The position numbers were made by a program, and so were the translations under genes. The notes below the pieces were generated by a model that had not been told where the DNA came from, did not search any database, and worked only from the letters and a program-made list of their open reading frames with translations. A stretch of DNA of 64,000 bases from Marinigracilibium pacificum. Its GTDB lineage: Bacteria > Bacteroidota > Bacteroidia > Cytophagales > Cyclobacteriaceae. The stretch covers positions 62,001-126,000 of the forward strand of contig NZ_JABBNU010000005.1 in NCBI RefSeq assembly GCF_012926615.1, written 5' to 3'. Below, piece after piece: positions 8,317-17,930 of the stretch; position 1 is the stretch's first letter, and each line of letters opens with the position of its first letter.

Positions 8317-9750
8317 TTATTTTACAGGTAGTCGAAGAGATTCGCGTTGTTTGTCAAATGCTTCAACCTGCTTTTCAATCTTTTCTTTATCACCCACCAC
8401 AACTAAAGTCATATCTTCAGGCTTAATATATTTCTGGGTAATCTCCTTAACCTTTTCAGGAGTTACAGCATATATATTTTGCACATAGTTAGTCAGGTAT
8501 GAATCATCAAGATCATGAACATCCATATTTACTAACTGACCAATAATTCCTCCAGGTGTTGAATTCTGAAGAACAAATATTCCTGCACCATAATTTTTAA
8601 TACCATCCAGTTCTTCTTCCGATGGAGCTTCATCCTGAAGACGGTAAATTTCCTTTGTTATTTCTTCTAATGAAGGCTGAGTCACATCAGTAGTCACATC
8701 TGCAATCTCATACCAGATAGCAGATTTATAATTAGAGTTTACCACACTTCGAGGAGAATAGGTATAACCTTTATCTTCTCTTATATTTCTGGTAATTCTT
8801 GATCCGAACGAACCACCAAGTAATGAATTCGTAACATTTAATGCCACCCAATCTTCACTTGAAGGATTTGCCACAGGAATTCCAAACATAATGGTAGACT
8901 GAGGAGCATCTGCTCTATTTGTCACACTTACAATATCGGTAACCTGAGGTTCAGCAACAGGGTAATTTGTTTCCGGTCCGGATTTCCAGCCAGACATTGA
9001 CTCTTTAACTACATTTTCAACTTTTGATTCGTCAAATTTACCAACTACATAAACGGTTGTTCTCTTAGCCCCAAAATTATTCTCGTAGAAAGACTTCACA
9101 TCTTCAATGGTATAGCTAGATAACATATCTTCTGTAGGATAAACTCTGCCATAGGGATGATCTGGGTAAACAGCTGCCATAAATGCCGCTCTTGCTTGTG
9201 GTTGTGCCCTTGATAAAGAAACATTAAGACTTCTTTTACGATCATTTATCAATCGTCCCAATTCATCTTCAGGGAAAGCGGGATTCATCACAACATCAGC
9301 CACAATTGATACAGCTTCAGGTACAAACTCATACAATACAGAAGCTCCAGCAGTGGTAGTGTGCATTGAAACATTAATGTTTAATTCACCACCCATTCCT
9401 GCTATCTTATTAGCAATTTGGTCACCGTTCATATTCTGACTACCTTCTTTCATAAGGTCAGCCATAATATCACTCAACCAAACCTGATCAGCAGATTCAT
9501 TAATATTTCCGGTTTTTGTCACAATACTGATGGTAGCCTTAGGTATTTGTCCATATTGAACCATCACTAGCTTTAATCCATTTTCCAGATTTACTACCTT
9601 TTTCTCCGGAAGGGAAAAATCTTTAGGAGTACCTCCCTCTGGTGGAGTTTCTTTTTCTTCTTTGACTTCATCCTGGGCAATAACGGTTACCGATATGGTT
9701 AACAATACAAAGCATATTGCCAGGAAACTTTTTATTTCTAATTTCTTCAT
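8317..9750 (-). CDS. M16 family peptidase-like protein, non-catalytic subunit
   Basis: A 477-residue exported protein (start chosen at 'MKKLEIKSFLAIC', which gives a clean Sec signal and removes an overlap with the upstream gene; a longer frame starts at 9789). It has the two-domain M16 layout, and the C-terminal half shows the substrate-binding 'LGGSFGSRITRNIREDKGYTYS' motif with its Arg/Tyr. The zinc motif HxxEH is missing: the matching helix reads 'WLSDIMADLMKEG'. Such proteins pair with a catalytic M16 partner, here the gene 13 bases upstream. The pair probably degrades peptides in the periplasm. Confidence 0.9.
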   Translation of the reverse strand: MKKLEIKSFLAICFVLLTISVTVIAQDEVKEEKETPPEGGTPKDFSLPEKKVVNLENGLKLVMVQYGQIPKATISIVTKTGNINESADQVWLSDIMADLMKEGSQNMNGDQIANKIAGMGGELNINVSMHTTTAGASVLYEFVPEAVSIVADVVMNPAFPEDELGRLINDRKRSLNVSLSRAQPQARAAFMAAVYPDHPYGRVYPTEDMLSSYTIEDVKSFYENNFGAKRTTVYVVGKFDESKVENVVKESMSGWKSGPETNYPVAEPQVTDIVSVTNRADAPQSTIMFGIPVANPSSEDWVALNVTNSLLGGSFGSRITRNIREDKGYTYSPRSVVNSNYKSAIWYEIADVTTDVTQPSLEEITKEIYRLQDEAPSEEELDGIKNYGAGIFVLQNSTPGGIIGQLVNMDVHDLDDSYLTNYVQNIYAVTPEKVKEITQKYIKPEDMTLVVVGDKEKIEKQVEAFDKQRESLRLPVK

Positions 9751-9763
9751 GATCTTTATCTGT

Positions 9764-11158
9764 TTACAGGTTTTGCTGATCACCACCAAGTGGCTTTACA
9801 GTTAAGATAGTTCTGTTGGTATTTCTCAGATACTCCTTTATAGTCTTATTGATAGTTTCGGGAGTAACCTTTTTAAATTCTTGTTCTATTGAGTTAATCT
9901 TTGATGGATTGTCTTCAAACAATGCAAATGAACATAAAAGGTCTGCTCTTCCAACTCCGAAGAAAGACCCTAAATCATCATATAGCTGGCTGCGGATTTT
10001 AATAATTGCCTGATCAAGCATTTCTTGAGACACACCATTTTTCTGCAGATCAGCAATTACAACATCAACAGAATTAATCACAGAGTCCGCAGATGTTGTA
10101 TTATCATAAGTCAAGTTAAACATCCATTGCATCGGACCATTATAATTAAACATGTTACCAAGATAATTTATACCTCCACTCACGTTTCCGGTATAGGCTT
10201 TTTCTTTCACTAATTCCTTGTACAACAAACTATTATCACCCTGAACGAGAATCTGGTCAAGTAATCCCATAGCATAATACTCTGGCGAGTTTTTAGCCGG
10301 CATATCATACGCTATCGCAATTGCAGGCTTGGTAGCAAGTTTATCTTCCTTCTCAAATCTCAGCTCTTCCTGCTGAACAGGCTCTGAAATATCCGGAAGT
10401 GCAGGAATTTCAGCAGAAGGTATCTTCGAAAAATACTGATCAATCCATTTTTTAGCCTCCTCAATATCAAAATCACCGACTACACTCAATGCTGCATTGT
10501 TTGGTGCATAGTATGTGTCAAAAAAGCTTTGAACATCTTCTAATGTAGCTGCATCAAGATCTTCAAGATCGCCATAAAAGTTATGAGCATTATACCAGTT
10601 CTCATTTGCATATTGAGGCATATCTAACCAAGGGAAACCTCCATAAGGCTGGTTTAATACATTTACTTTTACTTCATTCTTTACTACTCCTTGCTGGTTA
10701 GTAAGGTTTTCCTGAGTAATATCAAGCCCTTTCATTCTATCAGCCTCAGCCCAAAGCATTGTTTCCAGTTTATGAGCTGGCATAATTTCAAAATAATTGG
10801 TGAAATCAAATCTTGTTGATCCATTTAAGACCCCGCCATTTTTCTGAACAAGACTTATAAACTCAGCTTTGCCTAAATTTTTGGAACCTTGAAACATCAT
10901 ATGTTCAAAAAGGTGGGCAAAACCAGTTCGGTCTTTAGGTTCAATTCTAAAACCAATGTTATAATATACCGCAACAGCTACTGTTGGTGAAGTTTTATCC
11001 TGAGACAAAATTACTTTCAGCCCGTTGTCAAGTTTATAATACTCAATAGGAACTTTAAATTCTGCAGCATTTTCTGCAGTACCATCTGTGTCTGAATTAG
11101 AAGAACATGCTCCTAATATTATTATCAGACAGAGTGATAACACACTATTTTTTAACAT
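9764..11158 (-). CDS. M16 family zinc peptidase, catalytic subunit, lipoprotein
   Basis: A 464-residue protein with a lipoprotein signal (LGAC, Cys18). The inverted zinc motif HLFEH lies at 82-86 with the usual 'GFAHLFEHMMFQG' context, and the downstream Glu of the third ligand falls in the 'NQQGVVKNEVKVN' segment. It is predicted to hydrolyse peptides at the cell envelope together with the inactive partner encoded next. Together the two subunits correspond to pitrilysin/PqqL-like two-chain enzymes. The AT-rich upstream gap probably contains the promoter. Confidence 0.93.
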   Translation of the reverse strand: MLKNSVLSLCLIIILGACSSNSDTDGTAENAAEFKVPIEYYKLDNGLKVILSQDKTSPTVAVAVYYNIGFRIEPKDRTGFAHLFEHMMFQGSKNLGKAEFISLVQKNGGVLNGSTRFDFTNYFEIMPAHKLETMLWAEADRMKGLDITQENLTNQQGVVKNEVKVNVLNQPYGGFPWLDMPQYANENWYNAHNFYGDLEDLDAATLEDVQSFFDTYYAPNNAALSVVGDFDIEEAKKWIDQYFSKIPSAEIPALPDISEPVQQEELRFEKEDKLATKPAIAIAYDMPAKNSPEYYAMGLLDQILVQGDNSLLYKELVKEKAYTGNVSGGINYLGNMFNYNGPMQWMFNLTYDNTTSADSVINSVDVVIADLQKNGVSQEMLDQAIIKIRSQLYDDLGSFFGVGRADLLCSFALFEDNPSKINSIEQEFKKVTPETINKTIKEYLRNTNRTILTVKPLGGDQQNL

Positions 11159-11568
11159 AAAATTATTTTTTCGTTTAAAAGAAAGTTGAATTATTTACAA
11201 GATATAGGGATAAATAAAAGATCACAAGAATAATTAAGCAGGGCCCAAATACCTTACACAATCGGTTGAGAAATAGGATAAGTGACAAATGAATAAATTT
11301 TATTAATAGGTTATCAACAATAATACCTTCAATAAAATTTGATATTAATGAGAAAAAATATAAATTTATCAACAATAATCGTGTGATTTTTGCTTATCAC
11401 TACACTATAAATAAATTCCGGGATTTTGAATAGAGAGCTAATTCCGAGGGTACGGATCAAATTAATCTAAATTCCACTTTAGTAATAAGCAATAATATTG
11501 TTCCTTCAATCAATCATTTTTGATTTATAACTGCTTTTGATGGATAAAACCTGTTAACCAATGCAGTT
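11159..11568. other. AT-rich divergent intergenic region, 410 bases
   Basis: This separates the minus-strand M16 pair from the plus-strand S8-like/cyclase operon, so it should hold two divergent promoters. I could not place a convincing TTTG/TAnnTTTG pair for either. A 66-codon minus-strand frame here (11175-11375) is all Leu/Ile/Phe, as expected from AT-rich noncoding DNA, and is not called. Confidence 0.6.
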
Positions 11569-14500
11569 ATGCAAACACCAAACACCACAATGCGGTATGT
11601 CCGCTTATTTAAGAAAATCTCAGCAAATTTAATTTTTGCTGTATTGATTCTCAGTCTTGCTGTAAGTATCCATGCCCAAAATAAAGGTACTAAAGACCTA
11701 ATTGTACGTTCCTGTAAAGAGGAAATTGGGAACGGGAAGATTAAAGTGAATTTTAGCTATGACAACCCAAATAAGAAAGGTTTTTCAGTACCTGAAGAGA
11801 AAAGTCAGGTAAAGTTTGAGAAGATAAATCAAACGAAAAACGGTCCGACGAACTTTAAATACGGACTTGTAAAAAAAGCATATTCTCAGATTGTCAATGA
11901 AAAAGAATCGGTACGATGGGAAATTGAAAACCCGAATGGAAAAATACATGTAGTTTATGCCAGTTCAAATTCATCGCACTGCCCTGAAGATGAGGTAAGC
12001 ATCATTGTACCAGCCTACCAGGATGGTAAATCCGGAGGTGTAACTACAACTGAACTAAACGCACTTTTTGAAGGAAATGCGGGCGACAATCCTACCGGAC
12101 TGGTTTACCAACTAGATCAAAATAAAAATAGGGTACTTATTGAGATAATTTATAATGAAGGTCAACTTCAGAATACCCTGGATTTACTACAAAATACATT
12201 CGGCCTAACTTACTCTACAGATCCCTTGGTCTCTGATTTTATTATTAACCCTCAAATTATAATTTCTGAAAACCTATCAGTGATCGATGTGTGGTTTCAA
12301 ATAACTTCACTGGGTATACTAAATAATTACAATACTGAGATAAACCTTGCCAGACCTGCTTACCCAGGTCTTCTTAACAATGGATTGACAACTTCTCAAG
12401 GAGACACCAGTCAAAATTCTAATATTGTCAGAGAGTCATTTCGAACCTTAGTCAATGGTGAATTGGCCTTCATCGATGGGACAAATGTTAAGCTAGGTGT
12501 GATTTCAAATGGTCTTGATACTCAATTACAAACTGCAGGAAAATCCAGGGCACAAGTCGATGTGGAAAACGGAGATTTACCCGGAACAGGTAATCCAAAT
12601 GGATATAATACAGATATTGATGTCATATTTGACTATCCGTATGGTCCCACTTCAGATGAGGGAAGAGCCATGTTACAATCTGTTCACGACATCGCTCCTG
12701 GGGCTGAACTAGCATTCGCTAGTGGTGTGATTTCTCAAAATAGCTTCAAAGTCAACTTTAAAGCATTAGCTGCCTCCGGGGCAAATATCATTTGTGATGA
12801 CATTGCTTTTGTAAATGCTCCACTTTTTGGAACTACAAATCTGGGAGTAATAATGCAAGAATTTTCAGCCACCCCGGGAAATGCAGTATTTTCATCTATC
12901 GGAAATTTTGGTAATGATGGTTATCAGGGAAACTTCACAAATTCCTCCACTGTACCGGATCTTGACTTTATAAACCCACAATCAAATACACGAGCTCATG
13001 TTTTTGGAACCAACCCGGATGGATCAGAAGATATAACAATGAGTTTCTCGGTAGAACCCGGAACATATATGATAACTGTGCACTGGAATGAATTATACTC
13101 TAGTGAAAACAATAGTACCGGAGCTGCAACAGACATTGATCTTTTGATAGTGGACGACCAGAACAATATCCTGGTAAATATTAATCGATTCAGCGAAGGT
13201 GAAGAATCCAGTGAAATTGCCACATTTGAAGCATTAGGCTCCGGAATAGCTAATATAATGATACTAAGCTCCGATGGCCCAGCTCCGGAAGGATTACCGA
13301 TAAGGCTTGTTGCTTATGTGGCAAACGGGCTAGACTTTCAGGAATATGCGGGTGCACCAACTGTTGGCGGGCACCAAATGACACCAGAGGTTGCTACTAT
13401 AGGTGCATCATTTTATGGGAACAACACTCCAACTCCACAACCCTATTCTTCCTTTGCCGGAACCCTTTCAAACGGACAGGTTACAGAAGCAGATTTTCTT
13501 GCCCCTGACGGAGGTAATGTGAATGTTCTGGACTTTGGTATAGATATAGACAGCGATGGATATCCTAACTTCTTTGGCACCTCAAATGCAGCTCCCCATG
13601 CAGCTGCAGCCTATGCCCTGCTACTCCAGGCAACAAACAGCTGGTTTCCGGACGGACTTCCAGCATCAAATGCATTAACAGAATCTTCTTCAGAACCCAA
13701 TCAGCTATTAAGCCTGATAAAAAACACTACCTCTGCTGCTTCAGGTGTCCCTGAACAAGCTGGATCAGGATTTTTAAATATTGAAAACACCTTCAGATCT
13801 ATAGCTGCTCAAACAGCAAATATCACCCAATTAATAGTTGAAGAAGGTAAAACTCCAAGTGCTGAGCCATTTACGGTTACTATTTTAGGAAAATATTTAC
13901 CTGATGAACCCATTGTTAACTTTAATGGGCTTCAGTTAGAAATCACAGAAACTGGTGATGGATATATCAAAGCCATCGTCCCTCCTTTTACAGGAAATCC
14001 GGGATTAAATATTGAAACCACCTCAATCACTCCTTCAGGGTTTGACGGAGGGCCTTCTAATGAACTAAAATTCTTTGATGACAATAAAACTGCTATAAAC
14101 ATCATTGCTGTTAACGACACCATAACATTTGGTCAGAAAGCTGCATTTGAATATATCATTGAAGGCTTATTACCAGGGCAGTCTTTAGAAACCGAAGGAT
14201 TGCCAGCAGTTATTTTTTCTACACCTGCAGTGTTTCCATATCCTGATGCGAATAATTATTTACTGACCCCTTCATTTGAAACACCATTGACGCCTGAACA
14301 GGAAGAGTTATTTCAAGTCAATTTTATATCTGGTGTTTTTGTAGTTAATAAACTGGATATGACAGTCATTCCGAATGATACAAGCTTCACTTATGGAGAA
14401 GCAATTGTTATGTCTCACAAATTAGAATATGATGAAACAGATATTGAAAACCCGAATCAATTTCTGGATTTCCTAACTAGCCAATACAATTCAACATTTT

Positions 14501-15915
14501 ATGATCAGAATACCCTAATCGTAATTAATGAATTCAAGCCTATAGTAAATAATTACAATATTCTGGAACTACTCACTAATGGTAGCTGGATTTCTACCAA
14601 GGGAACAATTGAAAATGAGTTTAAACCAATTGTGAATAACATGAATATTGTTGAACTCAATGAAGCTAATTTCTTGAATTATTTCGATGAACTTAACTCC
14701 GGAACAACGAATGAGTTTAAAGCTATTGTAAATGAATTTAAGGCCATTGTAAACGCATTTGATCTGTTTAACAACAATGTTTTATTTGGAATCGAAAATG
14801 AATTTAAACCAATAGTAAATAATAGTGGTATAGGTGATGGTGAGGAAATTGATAACTATTCTAAAACCTATTCGATTATTTCTGAAAGCGATATAATTGA
14901 AGGCGAAGATCAAATTAACTTATTTCAGTTTTATTCCATAGATCTGATAACAGGATATACTGCTACTAAAGATGGTACTCCCGCACATTATTCCTTCCCG
15001 GGGTCGTTTTTAGGTAATGCTTCAGTTAATTTAAATCTCGAGTACGGCTTTGGAAAACTTTTTATCGATCCGGCAGAACTAAGTGTTCTGATACAAGACT
15101 TTTACATAAATGATGGAGAAGAAATTAACATTAATGAAATTATATCTGAAATAACCGGCTATGTTTATAACGAAAGTGCTGAAATAGTATTCCCGAATGG
15201 AGTTACTTATCGCTTTATTGATGATGACGGTAATGAGTATGAATCCGGAAAACCAGGGATTTACAATATCACTTTAGAAGATCCGAATAATTATTTTAGT
15301 ACTTATCTTTCAGATGCTAAGTTGTTTGTAAATGTTGTTGATGAATTTGCGAAAAAAATAAGAACCTACCTTGATTGTGTCGAATATGACCCAACAGCAC
15401 CTGACGGACTCAATTATATTGCAAATTTCAGATATCTTAATCCAAACGATTATACAATATTTATTGGATTAGGAGAGGATAATTTACTTACAGGTAGTGC
15501 AGAAAGAGATGGTAATCCACCTACATCATTTTACCCTGGTGAAGGAACATTTCAAATAAGATTTGATGGAAATGACCTTAAATGGAGTTTAACGTCAAAT
15601 GAAAGTACTCATAAATCATCAACCTCACTATCAGCAAGTTCTTCTTCTAATAAATGTAGCAGTGGTAATAGAGATTCATTTTATATTATCTATCCAAACC
15701 CAGTACATGGCTCGCTAACAATTGAAAAAAATGTTGATGACGAGAGCATTGTTGAAGTATACGACTATTATGGTAACATGCATTTTGAAGGAATTATACC
15801 TCGGGGTAAGTCTAAAAGTATAGAAATAGATTTTTCAAGTTTTTATATTGACACTTATCTTATTAAAATCCAGTCTAATGAAGGTGTAAAAATCTACTCG
15901 GTGATAAAGGAATAA
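11569..15915 (+). CDS. Large secreted S8-subtilase-like protein with MBG domains, NEFKPIVNN repeats and T9SS C-terminal domain
   Basis: A 1448-residue protein with a signal peptide (to about residue 37; Met8 is an alternative start). Residues about 300-740 resemble a subtilase of the 'DEGRAMLQ-VHDIAPGAELAFA' type. The serine motif GTSNAAPH is intact (Ser near 671), but the usual catalytic Asp position reads 'GVISNG' and the His region reads 'SDEGRAML', so activity is uncertain. MBG-like segments follow ('TFGQKAAFEYIIEG', 'SFTYGEAIVMSHKLEY'). Residues 987-1085 hold five NEFK(P/A)IVN(N) nonapeptides. The last 80 residues ('IIYPNPVHGSLTIE' onward) are a T9SS sorting domain. Only 6 bases separate it from the receptor cyclase gene, suggesting co-transcription. 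Confidence 0.85.
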   Translation: MQTPNTTMRYVRLFKKISANLIFAVLILSLAVSIHAQNKGTKDLIVRSCKEEIGNGKIKVNFSYDNPNKKGFSVPEEKSQVKFEKINQTKNGPTNFKYGLVKKAYSQIVNEKESVRWEIENPNGKIHVVYASSNSSHCPEDEVSIIVPAYQDGKSGGVTTTELNALFEGNAGDNPTGLVYQLDQNKNRVLIEIIYNEGQLQNTLDLLQNTFGLTYSTDPLVSDFIINPQIIISENLSVIDVWFQITSLGILNNYNTEINLARPAYPGLLNNGLTTSQGDTSQNSNIVRESFRTLVNGELAFIDGTNVKLGVISNGLDTQLQTAGKSRAQVDVENGDLPGTGNPNGYNTDIDVIFDYPYGPTSDEGRAMLQSVHDIAPGAELAFASGVISQNSFKVNFKALAASGANIICDDIAFVNAPLFGTTNLGVIMQEFSATPGNAVFSSIGNFGNDGYQGNFTNSSTVPDLDFINPQSNTRAHVFGTNPDGSEDITMSFSVEPGTYMITVHWNELYSSENNSTGAATDIDLLIVDDQNNILVNINRFSEGEESSEIATFEALGSGIANIMILSSDGPAPEGLPIRLVAYVANGLDFQEYAGAPTVGGHQMTPEVATIGASFYGNNTPTPQPYSSFAGTLSNGQVTEADFLAPDGGNVNVLDFGIDIDSDGYPNFFGTSNAAPHAAAAYALLLQATNSWFPDGLPASNALTESSSEPNQLLSLIKNTTSAASGVPEQAGSGFLNIENTFRSIAAQTANITQLIVEEGKTPSAEPFTVTILGKYLPDEPIVNFNGLQLEITETGDGYIKAIVPPFTGNPGLNIETTSITPSGFDGGPSNELKFFDDNKTAINIIAVNDTITFGQKAAFEYIIEGLLPGQSLETEGLPAVIFSTPAVFPYPDANNYLLTPSFETPLTPEQEELFQVNFISGVFVVNKLDMTVIPNDTSFTYGEAIVMSHKLEYDETDIENPNQFLDFLTSQYNSTFYDQNTLIVINEFKPIVNNYNILELLTNGSWISTKGTIENEFKPIVNNMNIVELNEANFLNYFDELNSGTTNEFKAIVNEFKAIVNAFDLFNNNVLFGIENEFKPIVNNSGIGDGEEIDNYSKTYSIISESDIIEGEDQINLFQFYSIDLITGYTATKDGTPAHYSFPGSFLGNASVNLNLEYGFGKLFIDPAELSVLIQDFYINDGEEININEIISEITGYVYNESAEIVFPNGVTYRFIDDDGNEYESGKPGIYNITLEDPNNYFSTYLSDAKLFVNVVDEFAKKIRTYLDCVEYDPTAPDGLNYIANFRYLNPNDYTIFIGLGEDNLLTGSAERDGNPPTSFYPGEGTFQIRFDGNDLKWSLTSNESTHKSSTSLSASSSSNKCSSGNRDSFYIIYPNPVHGSLTIEKNVDDESIVEVYDYYGNMHFEGIIPRGKSKSIEIDFSSFYIDTYLIKIQSNEGVKIYSVIKE
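14527..14823 (+). repeat. Five-copy NEFKPIVNN peptide repeat inside the S8-like protein
   Basis: Copies start at 14527, 14614, 14710, 14731 and 14797. Three read NEFKPIVNN, one is NEFKAIV running directly into the next, and one is NEFKAIVNA. Copies 1 and 2 use different synonymous codons at seven of nine positions, so the peptide, not the DNA, is conserved. The repeats sit in a region that should be the body of an MBG-type domain. Confidence 0.9.
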
Positions 15916-15921
15916 ATAAAA

Positions 15922-17886
15922 ATGAAACATCTTATAACCAAACATATATCACTATTAATTCTCTTTTTGTCTTTCACGCTTTACAGTCAGGAAGACAGCT
16001 TGAGGTCACTCATTACCAGCTCGGAAATTGATTCTGTGAAGGTCAATTTAATGATTGAATTGAGCAAGTCAATAATGATGAATGAGGAATTTGAAGAATC
16101 GGAACAAATTGCTAATGAGGCATTAAATCTTAGTAAAAAAATAGAATATGATCTCGGGAAAGCCTATGCATTAAAACAATTGGGCATCCTTTATTATTAC
16201 CAGGGGAAATATGGTGAAACATATAATTACTGGACACAGTCACTTGAAGCTTTTGAAAAAATAGATAATGCTGAAGGAATAGCCAACATCACAAATAATC
16301 TTGGGTCAATCTATATGAGTCAGGGTGTGTATATCAAAGCGATGGACTATTTCCTGAGGTCATTATCAGAATCCGAGAAAATAGGTAACATATACCGGAT
16401 TACAACCAGCACCTTAAATGTTGGTAATTTATATGGTGAAATGAAAGATTATGATAAAGCTCTTACCTATTTCAAACGTATCAAATCAACCTACCTTGAT
16501 GAGCTTGATGACCCTCAGCTGGAGTCAGCATATTTAATGGGAATGGGGGAAATATATAACAAAAAAAACTTACCGGATAGTTCCAGAAAGTATTATTTAA
16601 AAGCCTTAAAAATTACCGAAGGCACACAAGATTATACCCATAATTTAAATATGCTTGGTAAAAATGAATACAGTGTCGGGAATTATGAAAAAGCTATAGA
16701 GTATTTAGAAAAGTCGTATGATATAGCCACAGAAAAAAACTATCCGATTGACAGGGTTATAGCTTTAAACAGATTGGGACAAAGCTACACTAATATTAAC
16801 CCCGATGTAGCACTGGAAAAATACTATGAGTCGGTTACTTTGGCAAAAGAAATTAATGCCGGGCCACAATTAAGAGATGCTTACAAAGGGATCGCTGAGG
16901 TTCTTGAAAAAAAAGGGGATTTTAAAGATGCCCTTGCGTATCAAACCAAATTTCTTGCATTAAAGGACTCTCTTTTTAATGTCGAAACAGATGATAAAAT
17001 CAGGGGTATGATGTTTGATTTCGAACTTGATAAAAAGCAAAATCAAATCGGACTTCTGGAAAAAGAAGCAGAAATAGCTCAACTAAATGAAAAAAGGCAA
17101 AAAAACCTGACTGTGGGCACTGGCATCGGAGCAGGTTTAATATTTATAATTGCTCTTGGTATATTAAACAGGTATCGTTTCATCCAAAAAACAAACAGGC
17201 TGATTAATATTGAGAAAGCAAGGTCCGAAAAATTATTATTGAATATTCTCCCTAAAGAAACAGCTCAGGAATTAAAGCAATTTGGGAAAGTCAAGGCTAA
17301 GCGATTTAACGAAGTAACAGTAATGTTTACTGATTTCAAAGGGTTCACTTATTATTCAGAGAACCTATCACCGGAAGATCTTGTTAGGAGCGTAGATTAT
17401 TATTTTTCGGAATTTGATGCCATTATTGAAAAATATAACATTGAGAAAATCAAAACAATTGGAGATGCCTACATGTGTGTTTCCGGGATGCCATTTCCGG
17501 ATAATCATAATCCACATAATGTAATTGCTGCAGCTTATGAAATCATTAAGGTTGTCGAGAATGTCCGAAAAAAACAACCAGATATATTTCCGTTCGAAAT
17601 CAGAGTAGGGATCAACACAGGACCAGTTGTAGCCGGAGTGGTAGGGATTAAGAAATTTGCATATGATATATGGGGAGATACTGTGAATGTTGCAGCAAGA
17701 ATGGAGTCATCTTCTGAGCCAAGTAGAATAAATATTTCTGAAAGCACCTACAATTTGGTGAATGATATCTACCAATGCCATTACAGAGGTGAAGTTGAAG
17801 TTAAAAACAGAGGCAAACTTCAAATGTATTTTGTCGATGGAATTAAATCGAAAAAAACTGAAAATCAACCAGATATTCATCTTTAA
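15922..17886 (+). CDS. Receptor-type class III adenylate cyclase with periplasmic TPR sensor
   Basis: A 654-residue protein. Signal peptide/first helix 1-22; TPR repeats about 35-360, predicted periplasmic; coiled coil about 365-395; one membrane helix 397-417; cytoplasmic class III cyclase domain 460-645. Every catalytic position is readable: metal aspartates D471 (FTDFKG) and D515 (TIGDAY); K511 and D582 at the two base-recognition sites; N589 and R593 at +7 and +11 from D582, exactly as in mammalian adenylate cyclase. The Lys/Asp pair predicts ATP as substrate (guanylate cyclases have Glu/Cys). It lies 6 bases after the S8-like gene and 44 bases before the PycTM-like gene. Confidence 0.92.
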   Translation: MKHLITKHISLLILFLSFTLYSQEDSLRSLITSSEIDSVKVNLMIELSKSIMMNEEFEESEQIANEALNLSKKIEYDLGKAYALKQLGILYYYQGKYGETYNYWTQSLEAFEKIDNAEGIANITNNLGSIYMSQGVYIKAMDYFLRSLSESEKIGNIYRITTSTLNVGNLYGEMKDYDKALTYFKRIKSTYLDELDDPQLESAYLMGMGEIYNKKNLPDSSRKYYLKALKITEGTQDYTHNLNMLGKNEYSVGNYEKAIEYLEKSYDIATEKNYPIDRVIALNRLGQSYTNINPDVALEKYYESVTLAKEINAGPQLRDAYKGIAEVLEKKGDFKDALAYQTKFLALKDSLFNVETDDKIRGMMFDFELDKKQNQIGLLEKEAEIAQLNEKRQKNLTVGTGIGAGLIFIIALGILNRYRFIQKTNRLINIEKARSEKLLLNILPKETAQELKQFGKVKAKRFNEVTVMFTDFKGFTYYSENLSPEDLVRSVDYYFSEFDAIIEKYNIEKIKTIGDAYMCVSGMPFPDNHNPHNVIAAAYEIIKVVENVRKKQPDIFPFEIRVGINTGPVVAGVVGIKKFAYDIWGDTVNVAARMESSSEPSRINISESTYNLVNDIYQCHYRGEVEVKNRGKLQMYFVDGIKSKKTENQPDIHL

Positions 17887-17930
17887 TAAAAAAAATTCGT
17901 AAATTAAATTACCTCGATAACAAAAATTTA

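Noticed and set aside
11175-11375. 66-codon hydrophobic minus-strand frame
   Set aside because: AT-rich intergenic DNA yields Leu/Ile/Phe-rich frames; no start context or similarity supports it.
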